Shown one piece after another: positions 35,737 through 44,060 of a stretch of 64,000 bases of DNA. The stretch is taken from assembly GCF_030268965.1 (NCBI RefSeq), contig NZ_BSSE01000017.1, forward strand, positions 111,191 to 175,190. Reading direction: 5' to 3'. Within the stretch, counting starts at the first letter, position 1. Each line of letters begins with the position of its first letter. The position numbers and the translations under genes are program-made. The notes beneath the pieces were generated by a model that saw nothing but the letters and a program-made list of their open reading frames with translations, searched no databases and was not told where the DNA came from. Origin of the DNA: Microtetraspora sp. NBRC 16547. GTDB lineage: Bacteria; Actinomycetota; Actinomycetes; Streptosporangiales; Streptosporangiaceae.

Positions 35737-37413
35737 ATGGCGCGTGACGAGACGACCACTCCCCACTTCGACGCGGTCGTCGTGGGGGCGGGACTCGCCG
35801 GCCTGTACATGCTCCACCGCCTGCGGCGGCTCGGCCTGCGCGTACGCGTGTACGAGGCCGGCGGCGGCATCGGCGGCACGTGGTACTGGAACCGCTATCC
35901 CGGCGCGCGCTGTGACATCGAGAGCCTGGAGTACTCCTATTCCTTCTCCCCCGAGCTCGAGCAGGAGTGGGTCTGGACCGAGAAGTACCCGAGCCAGCCG
36001 GAGCTCCTGCGGTACGTCGAGCACGTCGCCGACCGGTTCGACCTGCGCCGCGACATCCGGCTCGGCACACGGGTGGCGGCCGCCCGCTTCGACGAGGCGG
36101 CGAGCCGCTGGGTGATCCGTACGGAGGCCGGCGAAGGCTCCGTGGAGAGCGCCGGGGAGAGCGCCGGGGATGACATCGGGGCGGACGCCGAGGAGACCGT
36201 GTCGGCGCAGTTCCTCGTCATGGCGACCGGCTGCCTGTCCGCTGTGAAGAGCCCCGAGGTCGAGGGTCTGGATCGCTTCCAGGGCGGCTGCCACCACACC
36301 GGCCGCTGGCCGCACGAGGGCGTCGACTTCACCGGCCGGCGCGTCGCCGTCATCGGGACCGGCTCCTCAGGCATCCAGTGCATCCCGATCATCGCCGAGC
36401 AGGCCGCCCATCTGACCGTCTTCCAGCGGACGCCGAACTTCAGCATGCCCGCCCACAACGTCCCCCTCGATCCCGAGACGCAGCGGGCCAGGAAGGCGGT
36501 GTACCCCGAGCACCGGCAGCTCGCCCGCGAGTCGGGCTTCGGCGTTCCCGTCGACCTTCCGGTGAAGTCCGCCCTGGAGGCGCTGCCCGACGAGCGGGAT
36601 CAGCGTTATCAGGAGAGCTGGGACAGGGGCCTCGTCGTCGCCATCCTGTTCGCGTACACCGACCTCCTCATCGACAAGAGAGCAAACGACACCGCGGCCG
36701 AGTTCATCCGCGCCAAGATCCGCGAGATCGTGGCCGACCCGGACGTGGCCGCCGCCCTGTCGCCGACGGACCACCCCGTCGGCACCAAGCGCCCCTGCCT
36801 CGACTCCGGCTACTACGCGACGTACAACCGGGACGACGTCACCCTGGTCGATCTTCGTCGGTCGCCGATCGTGGAGATCACCACGAAGGGCATCCGGACC
36901 GCGGACGCGGAGCACGAGTTCGACGACATCGTGCTGGCGACCGGCTTCGACGCCATGACCGGCGCCCTGCTGTCCATCGACATCCGGGGGAAGGGCGGCA
37001 CGTCCCTGAGGGAGAAGTGGGCCGAGGGCCCCCGAACCTATCTCGGCATCGCCACGGCCGGCTTCCCCAACCTGTTCACCGTCACCGGCCCGGGCAGCCC
37101 GTCCGTGCTCAGCAACATGATGGTGTCCATCGAGCAGCACGTCGAGTGGATAGCGGACTGCGTCGCGTTCCTGCGGGAGCGCGGCATCGCGTCGATCGAC
37201 CCGACCGTGGAGGCCGAGGACGCGTGGGTCGAGCACGTGAAAGTGGTGGGCGACTTCACGCTCTATCCCACCGCCGACTCCTGGTACATGGGGGCGAACG
37301 TTCCCGGCAAGCCGCGCGCCATCCTGCCCTACTGCGGCGGCGTCGGGGTCTACCGGCAGAAGTGCGACGAGGTCGCCGCGAAGGACTACGAGGGCTTCAC
37401 TCTCTCGGCGTAG
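35737..37413 (+). CDS. Baeyer-Villiger-type flavin monooxygenase
   Basis: 558 residues. The N-terminal FAD Rossmann motif GAGLAG (VVVGAGLAGLYMLHRL) is followed by GIGGTWYWNRYPGARCD, the BVMO fingerprint FQGGCHHTGRWP, the NADPH Rossmann motif GTGSSG, and the late ATG segment in IVLATGFDAMTG. These are diagnostic of cyclohexanone-monooxygenase-like enzymes, which insert oxygen next to a carbonyl using NADPH, O2 and FAD. ATG at 35737 after GCAGCGAGGTG. It converges on an APC permease and amidohydrolase operon; a joint catabolic role is possible but not shown. Confidence 0.92.
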   Translation: MARDETTTPHFDAVVVGAGLAGLYMLHRLRRLGLRVRVYEAGGGIGGTWYWNRYPGARCDIESLEYSYSFSPELEQEWVWTEKYPSQPELLRYVEHVADRFDLRRDIRLGTRVAAARFDEAASRWVIRTEAGEGSVESAGESAGDDIGADAEETVSAQFLVMATGCLSAVKSPEVEGLDRFQGGCHHTGRWPHEGVDFTGRRVAVIGTGSSGIQCIPIIAEQAAHLTVFQRTPNFSMPAHNVPLDPETQRARKAVYPEHRQLARESGFGVPVDLPVKSALEALPDERDQRYQESWDRGLVVAILFAYTDLLIDKRANDTAAEFIRAKIREIVADPDVAAALSPTDHPVGTKRPCLDSGYYATYNRDDVTLVDLRRSPIVEITTKGIRTADAEHEFDDIVLATGFDAMTGALLSIDIRGKGGTSLREKWAEGPRTYLGIATAGFPNLFTVTGPGSPSVLSNMMVSIEQHVEWIADCVAFLRERGIASIDPTVEAEDAWVEHVKVVGDFTLYPTADSWYMGANVPGKPRAILPYCGGVGVYRQKCDEVAAKDYEGFTLSA

Positions 37414-37421
37414 CGTCCGGA

Positions 37422-37451
37422 CGCCGGGGCCCCGGGACGGGGACCCCGGCG
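37422..37451. terminator. Bidirectional terminator between convergent genes
   Basis: CGCCGGGG (37422-37429) pairs with CCCCGGCG (37444-37451) around a 14-nt loop, in the 55-bp gap between the ends of the monooxygenase and permease genes. Confidence 0.65.
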
Positions 37452-37468
37452 GACCGGGCTCATGGGCG

Positions 37469-38809
37469 TCAGACGGTGGCGGGATCGGCCTCGGAGAAGG
37501 ACATCACCGGGGGCTTGCGCCGGAAGAGCCGAGTGAGTCCGAGGAGGTAGACCACGCCGATGCCCATCCAGGCGAGTCCGACCTGGAACGTCACGCCCGA
37601 AAGGCTCGTCCACAGCCAGACGGTCAGGGCGAAGCCCACCAGGGGCACCAGTCCGTACCGGAGCAGGTCGCCGGTGGAGCGCCGCCGCTCGTCGACGAGG
37701 TAGCGCTTGATCACGGTGAGGTTCACCATCGAGAAGGCGATCAGCGCACCGAAGTTGACCATCACCACCGCGTTGTCCAGGCTGATGAAGAGCGCGACGA
37801 GCGACACCGCGGACACCACGGCGACGGCGAAGACCGGTGACCTGAACCGGGCGTGCAGCATGCTGAACGCGCGCTTGGGCAGCACGCCGTCCCGCCCCAT
37901 GGAGTAGAGGATGCGGGAGACGCTCGCCTGGGTGGCCATCGCCGATCCGAAGGCGCCGATGACGTAGATGCCCACGAAGATCGTCTCGAACGCGGCGCCG
38001 CCCAGGGCGGCCATGATGTCCACACCGGCGGTGTCGGGGTTGGCGAAGTCGTCGTAACCGGGGTGCGCGAGGCTGCCCATCCAGGCGACCAGGATGAACA
38101 GCAGGCCGCCGATCAGCGTAGTGAGCACGATCGCCCGCGGGATGTCCCGGCGCGGGTCCCTGGCCTCCTCCGACAGCGTGGAGACGGCGTCGAACCCGAG
38201 GAAGCTCAGCGCCAGGACGGCGGCGCCGGAGAACACGCCGGCGCCGGGCGTGAAGGGTGCGAAGGGCGCCGGGGAGGGGTGGCCCCCCAGGTGCTTGAGC
38301 GACAGCGCGACGAACACGAGGATCAGCACCACGGAGACGCCGACGACCAGGACGTTGACCCGACTCATCACGGTGATGCCGAGGATGTTGAGCGCGAGCA
38401 CCACGAGCAGGGCGCCCAGGGTGAACGCCCACTGGGGCACGGCGGGGAACTGGCTGTGCAGGTAGATCCCGATGAGCAGGAAGTTGATCATCGGGAGGAA
38501 GAGATAGTCGAGCATCAGGGTCCACCCGGTCAGGAACCCGACGTGCCCGCCGAAGGTCTGCTGGGTGTAGGTGTAGGCCGATCCGGCGGTGGGGTACACC
38601 CGGGCCATCCGGCCGTAACTCACCGCCGTGAACAGCATGACCACCAGGGCGACCACGTACGCCGAGGGCAGGTGCCCCTGGGTGATCTGGGTGACGGCGC
38701 CGTACGTCGTGAAGACGGCCACCGGGGCGAGATAGGTCAGCCCGAACAGCGTCAGGCCCGGGACGCCCAGGACCCTCTTCAGTCCAGGGTCCGCGGCGGG
38801 TTCTTTCAT
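37469..38809 (-). CDS. APC-family amino acid/polyamine permease
   Basis: 446 residues with about twelve membrane helices. The first unwound helix shows GLTYLAPVAVFTTYG, and the helix 2-3 region has TAGSAYTYTQQTFGGHVGFL. ALSFLGFDAVSTLSEEARDP is the consensus loop in helix 6 that marks the amino acid-polyamine-organocation family. It imports an amino acid, amine or related compound by proton or sodium coupling. The ATG at 38809 overlaps the stop of the upstream amidohydrolase gene by 4 bp, so both are translated from one mRNA. Substrate unknown. Confidence 0.9.
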   Translation of the reverse strand: MKEPAADPGLKRVLGVPGLTLFGLTYLAPVAVFTTYGAVTQITQGHLPSAYVVALVVMLFTAVSYGRMARVYPTAGSAYTYTQQTFGGHVGFLTGWTLMLDYLFLPMINFLLIGIYLHSQFPAVPQWAFTLGALLVVLALNILGITVMSRVNVLVVGVSVVLILVFVALSLKHLGGHPSPAPFAPFTPGAGVFSGAAVLALSFLGFDAVSTLSEEARDPRRDIPRAIVLTTLIGGLLFILVAWMGSLAHPGYDDFANPDTAGVDIMAALGGAAFETIFVGIYVIGAFGSAMATQASVSRILYSMGRDGVLPKRAFSMLHARFRSPVFAVAVVSAVSLVALFISLDNAVVMVNFGALIAFSMVNLTVIKRYLVDERRRSTGDLLRYGLVPLVGFALTVWLWTSLSGVTFQVGLAWMGIGVVYLLGLTRLFRRKPPVMSFSEADPATV

Positions 38810-40443
38810 AAAACGTCACTCCTGTCGGCAGGGGGGTGAATTCGGGTGCCGGCCATCCACGTGCCGCGGACGGCCGACCGGAGTGCGATGTCATGTGGGT
38901 CCATCTGGCGTACGTCGACGTCCAGCCAGACCAGGTCGGCGACCTTCCCGGGGGTCAGCAGGCCGCGCTCCTCCTCGGCGAAGGCCTGGTAGGCGACCCC
39001 CGCCGTGTACGCGGACAGGGCGTCGTCGAAGCCGACGCGCTCCTCGGGCAGCCAGCCGCCGGCCGGCTCCCGCTCCTCGTTCTCACGCGTCACCGCGACC
39101 GGCAGGCCGGCCAGCGGGCGGTGGTCGCTCACCGGCCAGTCGCTGCCGAAGGCCACGGTGACCCCGGCGCGGAGCAGCGAGCCGATGAGGTACTGCCGCC
39201 GAGCGCGTTCGGCGCCGATCCTGGGGAGGGTCAGCTCGGTCATCGCGGCGTCGGTACGCGCCCACAGGGGCTGGAGGTTCGCGGTCACGCCGAGCTCGGC
39301 GAAACGCGGCAGGTCCGCCTCGTCCAGCACCTGGACATGGGCGATGACCGGCCGCCGGTCCCGTGGGCCGTTGACTCGGACCACGTGCTCGATCGCGTCC
39401 AGGGCGGTCCGCACGCCGGCGTCGCCGATCGCGTGCAGGTGCGCCTGCAGCCCCATCGCGTCCACGGCGGTGAACGCCTCGAGCAGCTCCTCGTACGGCC
39501 AGATCGGCATGCCGCGCGTGCACGGGTCGTCGCTGTAGGGCGCGAGCAGTGACGCCGTGCGGTTCTCCAGGATGCCGTCCACGAAGAACTTGACCGTGTT
39601 CACGGTGAGGCGGTCGTCGCCCAGCGCGCGCACCCGGTCGCGGGCGTCGGCGAACTCGGCGAGCTGGACGCGCCAGCGCTCCGGGTCGGCGCGCAGGCCG
39701 AGGTTCACCCGGGTGGCCAGCACGCCGCGCCGGGCCGCCTCGACGTACGCCTCCACGGAGGCGTGCTCCACCCAGGCGTCCTGGATCCAGGTGGCCCCGG
39801 CCGCCGCGTAGGACTCGGTGGCGATGCGCAGCGCCCGCACCAGGTCGTCGGTGGTGCGGGCGGGCGCGGCGCGGAGGACGGCGTCCACCGCGTCCCATTC
39901 GTACATCGTGCCGATCAGCTCGCCGTCGGCGCGGCGGGCGAAGGTGCCGCGGGCCGAGTCAGGAGTGGAGGCGGAAAGACCGGCCCGCCTCATGGCCTCG
40001 GTGTTGCACCAGATCGTGTGGTAGTCCCAGGCGCGCAGGACGACGGGCCGGTCCGGTACGGCCGCGTCCAGCCAGCGGGCGTCGAACACGCCGTCGGGGG
40101 CCAGGGTCGAGTCGTAGCTGGCGCCGACGATCCACTCGGCCTCCGGGTGCGCGGCGGCGTACCGGCGGACCTCCTCGACGATCTCCTCCACGCTGCCGCA
40201 GGACCTGACTCGCGGGCCCATCGCCTCAAACCCGGCGTGGTCGGGGTGGCAGTGGCCGTCACCGAAAGCCGGGAGCAGCAGCCCGCCCTGAAGGTCGACG
40301 ACCTCGTCGGCGCCCTGTTCGGTGGCCTGGGCGAGAGCCTCGGCCCCGACGGCCTCGATCCGGCCGTTCCAGGTGGAGAGGGCCGGGACGGTGCTCCCGG
40401 TGCCGGTCCAGATCGTGCCGTTGCGGAAGAGGATGCGAGTCAT
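38806..40443 (-). CDS. YtcJ-like metal-dependent amidohydrolase (second copy, 545 aa)
   Basis: 545 residues. Barrel metal motif FGDGHCHPDHAG, GLQAHLHAIGDAGVRTALDA, RPVIAHVQVLDEADLPRFA, AFGSDWPVSDHRPLAG and the C-terminal LTPGKVADLVWLDVD place it in the same YtcJ-type family as the protein at 8836-10473; the two differ clearly in sequence. ATG at 40443; further upstream in-frame sequence overlaps the divergent TetR gene. First gene of an operon with the APC permease, so the pair may import and hydrolyse one compound. The TetR gene next to it is divergent, sharing a dyad at 40457-40473. Confidence 0.88.
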   Translation of the reverse strand: MTRILFRNGTIWTGTGSTVPALSTWNGRIEAVGAEALAQATEQGADEVVDLQGGLLLPAFGDGHCHPDHAGFEAMGPRVRSCGSVEEIVEEVRRYAAAHPEAEWIVGASYDSTLAPDGVFDARWLDAAVPDRPVVLRAWDYHTIWCNTEAMRRAGLSASTPDSARGTFARRADGELIGTMYEWDAVDAVLRAAPARTTDDLVRALRIATESYAAAGATWIQDAWVEHASVEAYVEAARRGVLATRVNLGLRADPERWRVQLAEFADARDRVRALGDDRLTVNTVKFFVDGILENRTASLLAPYSDDPCTRGMPIWPYEELLEAFTAVDAMGLQAHLHAIGDAGVRTALDAIEHVVRVNGPRDRRPVIAHVQVLDEADLPRFAELGVTANLQPLWARTDAAMTELTLPRIGAERARRQYLIGSLLRAGVTVAFGSDWPVSDHRPLAGLPVAVTRENEEREPAGGWLPEERVGFDDALSAYTAGVAYQAFAEEERGLLTPGKVADLVWLDVDVRQMDPHDIALRSAVRGTWMAGTRIHPPADRSDVL

Positions 40444-40456
40444 CGGCGTCCAAAAA

Positions 40457-40473
40457 AATGAATGTCGTTCGTT
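40457..40473. promoter_or_regulatory. TetR operator candidate AATGAA-N5-TTCGTT
   Basis: A near-perfect dyad (AATGAA / TTCGTT, one mismatch) in an AT-rich island lies 14 bp before the amidohydrolase start and 58 bp before the TetR start. Position and form fit a TetR-type operator controlling both divergent transcripts. Confidence 0.6.
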
Positions 40474-40530
40474 TAGTGCGGGAAGGATAAGTTGTCCGGA
40501 GGCCAAAGCGGAAGGGGTCGGCCGGGCAAA

Positions 40531-41190
40531 ATGAGAAGACGCGCAGGCCGACCGGCCACACCGATCCTGAGCAGGGAGATCATCGCGCGCGCCGCCCTCG
40601 GGCTCATCGACGACGCCGGAGCCGAGGGGTTCTCCCTGGCTGCGCTGGCACAGCGGCTCGGGGTGCGGCCCTCCTCCCTCTACAACCACGTCGCCGGCAA
40701 AGACGACATCCTGGCCGCGGTCCGCGAGCTCGTCTCGGACTCGATCGACGCCTCGATGTTCACCCGGCTGCCGTGGGACGAGGCGATGGTCCTGTGGGCG
40801 CACGGCTACCGCGCCACCTTCGCCGCGCATCCGCCCGCCATTTCGCTCCTGGCAACGCTTCCGATCTCCGGCGCGCTGCGGACCCTGCGGATGTACGAGC
40901 AGGTCGTCACCGGACTGGAACGCGGCGGCTGGCCGGCGGAGATGATCATCCCGGTCATGGTCTCGGTCGAGTCGTTCATCCTCGGGTCCGCCCTGGACAT
41001 GGTGGCCCCGCCCGACATGTTCGAGTCCGGGCCGCTCTCGGCCGAGGCGCCCTCCTTCGCCGCGACCGTACGCGCCCGCGACGAGGCGGCGGCCGCCCGC
41101 CGGTGCCCGCCCGCCGACCTCTCGTTCGAGGTCGGGCTGGCGGCGATCGTGGAGGGACTGCGCGGCACGCTGCGATCACTCGCCGGGTGA
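40531..41190 (+). CDS. TetR-family transcriptional regulator with TetR_C-like domain
   Basis: 219 residues. The N-terminal helix-turn-helix (ILSREIIARAALGLIDDAGA, then FSLAALAQRLGVRPSSLYNH VAGKDDIL) is typical, and the C-terminal helical part matches the TetR_C_33/WHG-like group by its spacing and the ISGALRTLRMYEQVV segment. The ATG at 40531 is the better start; a TTG at 40492 would add a basic leader. Divergent from the amidohydrolase-permease operon, which it probably represses until a ligand is bound. Confidence 0.88.
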   Translation: MRRRAGRPATPILSREIIARAALGLIDDAGAEGFSLAALAQRLGVRPSSLYNHVAGKDDILAAVRELVSDSIDASMFTRLPWDEAMVLWAHGYRATFAAHPPAISLLATLPISGALRTLRMYEQVVTGLERGGWPAEMIIPVMVSVESFILGSALDMVAPPDMFESGPLSAEAPSFAATVRARDEAAAARRCPPADLSFEVGLAAIVEGLRGTLRSLAG

Positions 41191-41303
41191 CGTCCCGCCG
41201 CGACGAAAATCTGCCCCTATGAAGAATCAAACGTTCTGGTATACGTTGACTTCAGATTCCGGTGTGAATACCGATTCGTTCGATGCTTTCTAAGGCAGTG
41301 ATC

Positions 41304-42659
41304 ATGATCGACCGTGCTCGTCTCGCCGACCTGCTCGACCGTGAGCGCCGCGCGTTCCGTGACCGCAACCCGCGCTCGGCGGCCGCGTACGAGCAGGCCC
41401 GCGCCCACCTGTTCGGCGGCGTGCCGATGACCTGGATGAACAAGACCGCCGCCGGTTTCCCGCTCTACCTGGCCGAGGCCCGGGGCGCCCGGGTCACCGA
41501 CGTGGACGGCCACACGTACGTCGATCTCTGCCTGGGCGACACCGGCGCCATGGCGGGGCACTCGCCGCAGGCGACCGCGGACGCGGTAGCCGACCGCTTC
41601 GCGGGCCGTGGCGGCGCGACCGTGATGATGCCGACCGAGGACGCGACCTGGGTCGGAGCCGAGCTCGGCCGCCGCTTCGGCCTGCCGTACTGGAGCTTCT
41701 CGCTGACCGCCACCGACGCGAACCGCTGGGCCATCCGGCTGGCCCGGGCGATCACCGGCCGGCCGAAGATCCTGGTGAACAGCTACTGCTACCACGGCAG
41801 CGTGGACGAGGTCCTGCTCGTGGTCGGCCCGGACGGCGAGCAGGTCTCCCGCGAGGGCAACGTCGGCGCCCCCGTCGACCCGACCGTCACCTCCCGGGTG
41901 GTGGAGTTCAACGACCTGCCGTCCCTGGAGCGCGAGCTGGCCCACGGCGACGTCGCCGCCGTCCTCATGGAGCCCGCCCTCACCAACATCGGCATCGTGC
42001 TGCCGGAGCCCGGCTACCTCGACGGGGTGCGGGAGCTGACCCGGCGGTACGGCACCCTGCTCATCAACGACGAGACCCACACGTTCTCGGCCGGGCCCGG
42101 CGGCTGCACGGGGGCGTGGGGGCTCGACCCCGACATCGTGACGATCGGCAAGGCCATCGGCGGCGGCATCCCCAGCGGCGGGTACGGACTGTCCGCCGAG
42201 GTGGCGGCCCGGATCGAAGGGATGAGCGGGCTCGACCTGATCGACATGGGCGGAGTCGGCGGCACGCTCGCCGGGAACGCGCTCTCCGTGGCCGCCATGC
42301 GGGCCACCCTCGAGCACGTGCTCACCGACGACGCCTTCACCGCCATGACCGAGCTGGCGACCCGCTTCACCAAGGGCGTGCAGGAGGTCATCGACGAGCA
42401 CGCGCTCCCCTGGTCGGTCACCCAGCTCGGTGCGCGCGCGGAGTACCGCTTCACCGACCCCGCCCCGCGCAACGGCGGCGAGTCCAACGCGGCCGGCGAC
42501 CCCGACCTCGACGACTACCTGCACGTCTACCTCGCCAACCGCGGCGTGCTGCTCACCCCGTTCCACAACATGGCGCTGATGTGCCCGGCCACCACCGAAG
42601 CCGACGTCGACCGGCACCACGAGGTGTTCGCGGCCGCCGTGGCCGAACTGGTCGGATGA
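41304..42659 (+). CDS. Class III PLP aminotransferase (GSA-aminomutase-like)
   Basis: 451 residues. Features of class III aminotransferases include FSLTATDANRWAIRLARAIT (substrate-binding region), NSYCYHGSVDEVL, the PLP Asp in LLINDETHTFSAGPGG and the PLP lysine in IVTIGKAIGGGIPSGGYG. Sequence style is close to glutamate-1-semialdehyde 2,1-aminomutase, but the N-terminus and context do not fit heme biosynthesis. It more likely transaminates an amine or amino acid released by the neighbouring hydrolase. The ATG at 41304 has AAGGCAG upstream; 41283 is an alternative without a ribosome site. It overlaps the Lrp gene by 4 bp. Confidence 0.88.
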   Translation: MIDRARLADLLDRERRAFRDRNPRSAAAYEQARAHLFGGVPMTWMNKTAAGFPLYLAEARGARVTDVDGHTYVDLCLGDTGAMAGHSPQATADAVADRFAGRGGATVMMPTEDATWVGAELGRRFGLPYWSFSLTATDANRWAIRLARAITGRPKILVNSYCYHGSVDEVLLVVGPDGEQVSREGNVGAPVDPTVTSRVVEFNDLPSLERELAHGDVAAVLMEPALTNIGIVLPEPGYLDGVRELTRRYGTLLINDETHTFSAGPGGCTGAWGLDPDIVTIGKAIGGGIPSGGYGLSAEVAARIEGMSGLDLIDMGGVGGTLAGNALSVAAMRATLEHVLTDDAFTAMTELATRFTKGVQEVIDEHALPWSVTQLGARAEYRFTDPAPRNGGESNAAGDPDLDDYLHVYLANRGVLLTPFHNMALMCPATTEADVDRHHEVFAAAVAELVG

Positions 42660-43102
42660 ACCTCGACGAGATCGACCGGCTCGTCCTGCGCGAGTTGCAG
42701 CGGGACGGCCGGGTGTCCTACACCGCGCTGGCCGAGACGACCGGGCTCTCGGCCCCCGCCGTACGCCAGCGGGTGCAGCGGCTGCGGGACGAGGGCGTCG
42801 TCCAGATCGTCGGCGTGACCGACCCGATGGCGCTCGGCCTGCCCGTCATGGCACTGATCGGTGTGCGCGTCGAGAGCGACGTGCACACCGTCGCCGACCG
42901 GATCAGCGAGCTGTCCGGCGTGATCTACGTGGTGCTCACGTCCGGCTCGTTCGACATGTTCGTGGAGGTCGTGTGCAAGGAGCCGGCCGAGCTCCTCGCC
43001 ATACTCAACGACCACATCAAGCGGGTGCCCGGAGTCACCCGCGCCGAGGCGTTCACCTACTTCGGGATCCACACCCACCGCTTCGCCTGGCCGGGCACCT
43101 GA
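42656..43102 (+). CDS. Lrp/AsnC-family transcriptional regulator
   Basis: 148 residues: NLDEIDRLVLRELQRDGRVS, helix-turn-helix around TALAETTGLSAPAVRQRVQR, and a RAM/ACT-like ligand-binding domain with VMALIGVRVESD and SGSFDMFVEVVCKEPAELL. It binds an amino acid or similar effector and regulates local metabolism. It starts inside the aminotransferase stop (ATGA), so it probably controls that operon. The last codons lie in a near-perfect 20-bp direct duplication (43098-43117 and 43123-43142). Confidence 0.92.
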   Translation: MNLDEIDRLVLRELQRDGRVSYTALAETTGLSAPAVRQRVQRLRDEGVVQIVGVTDPMALGLPVMALIGVRVESDVHTVADRISELSGVIYVVLTSGSFDMFVEVVCKEPAELLAILNDHIKRVPGVTRAEAFTYFGIHTHRFAWPGT

Positions 43103-43152
43103 GCCCTTCGGGCGGCGTGTGGCCTGAGTCCTTCGGGCGGCGGGCGGATGGT

Positions 43153-43179
43153 GCGGGCCGCCCGCGGTGGGCGGCCCGC
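43153..43179. terminator. Bidirectional hairpin between lrp and kdpC
   Basis: A perfect 11-bp stem GCGGGCCGCCC / GGGCGGCCCGC with a 5-nt loop fills the 85-bp gap between the convergent ends of the Lrp-type gene and kdpC. Confidence 0.8.
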
Positions 43180-43187
43180 GCCGACGG

Positions 43188-44060
43188 TCAGCCCTTGTCC
43201 AGCGCCAGGTTGAGCGTGAGGACGTTCACGGCGGGCTCGCCCATGAAGCCGAGGGCGCGCCCGGTCGTGTTGTCCGCGATGAGCCGCCTGACCCGCTCCA
43301 GCGGGATGCCGCGCTCCTTGGCGACCCTGGGCGCCTGGAGCTCGGCGTACGCGACCGAGATGTGCGGGTCGAGGCCGGAGCCGCTCGCGGTGACCGCGTC
43401 CGCCGGGACCACGGCCGGCGCCGTACCTTGCACGGGCACGGTACGGCCGGCGGCCAGGTCCTCGCCGGGCTTGGCGCACTCCACCTTCACGCCCTGGTAC
43501 TCGGCGACGAAGGGGGTGGCCGGGCATGCCTGGTTCGCGCTGACCACCCGGGTCGGCGTGCCGACGGCCGGGAAGACCTTCAGGACCGCGCCCACGCCGT
43601 CGTCCGTGCAGTACGGCCGGGCGCCGCTGACGCCTTCGAGCTCCCCGACGGCGCGGCTGCGCGCGCACACTTCGGTGAGCAGGCTCCGCTTGCCGGTGTC
43701 CGGTTCGCCCTTGGCGTTCTTCGCTCCGGGTACGGCGAGCATGTCCAGGACGTTCTCGGGGCCGAGGTTGCTCGCCCCGCTCGCCGTCGGGTCGTAGCCG
43801 TTCCCGGCCGCGCTCGGGCGGCTCTGGAAGTACTTCCTGATCGGGGCGCCGTCCTTGCCGGTGAAGGACTGCCCGATGAGCGAGCTGCCGACGACCGCGC
43901 CGTCCTTCCGGACGGGGGAACCGTTGGCCTGGTCGTTGAGAAGCGCCTGGGCGACGCCGGTGACCGCGAGCGGGTAGGCGATTCCGAGCACCACGGTCAG
44001 CACGAGCAGCGCGCGGATCGCGGCGAGATGCTGGCGGATCCAGCCTGGCAGACGTTCCAT
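43188..44060 (-). CDS. kdpC: Potassium-transporting ATPase subunit KdpC, with a long Cys-containing insertion
   Basis: 290 residues; KdpC is usually 190-220. The membrane helix IRALLVLTVVLGIAYPLAVT and the core motifs (GSSLIGQSF, YFQSRPSAAG, SGASNLGP, TASGSGLDPHIS, VNVLTLNLAL) are intact. Between SNLGPENV and VPADAVTAS lie about 100 extra residues with four cysteines (EVCARS, RPYCTDD, NQACPAT, VECAKP). That segment should be on the outer face, where two disulfides are possible. KdpC stabilises the KdpFABC complex and aids K+ affinity. The ATG at 44060 overlaps the kdpB stop by ATGA. Confidence 0.93.
   Translation of the reverse strand: MERLPGWIRQHLAAIRALLVLTVVLGIAYPLAVTGVAQALLNDQANGSPVRKDGAVVGSSLIGQSFTGKDGAPIRKYFQSRPSAAGNGYDPTASGASNLGPENVLDMLAVPGAKNAKGEPDTGKRSLLTEVCARSRAVGELEGVSGARPYCTDDGVGAVLKVFPAVGTPTRVVSANQACPATPFVAEYQGVKVECAKPGEDLAAGRTVPVQGTAPAVVPADAVTASGSGLDPHISVAYAELQAPRVAKERGIPLERVRRLIADNTTGRALGFMGEPAVNVLTLNLALDKG

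Noticed and set aside
41304..42659. Aminotransferase as HemL (glutamate-1-semialdehyde aminomutase) of heme biosynthesis
   Set aside because: It has the fold, but it is coupled to an Lrp regulator in a catabolic setting, and no other heme gene is nearby.
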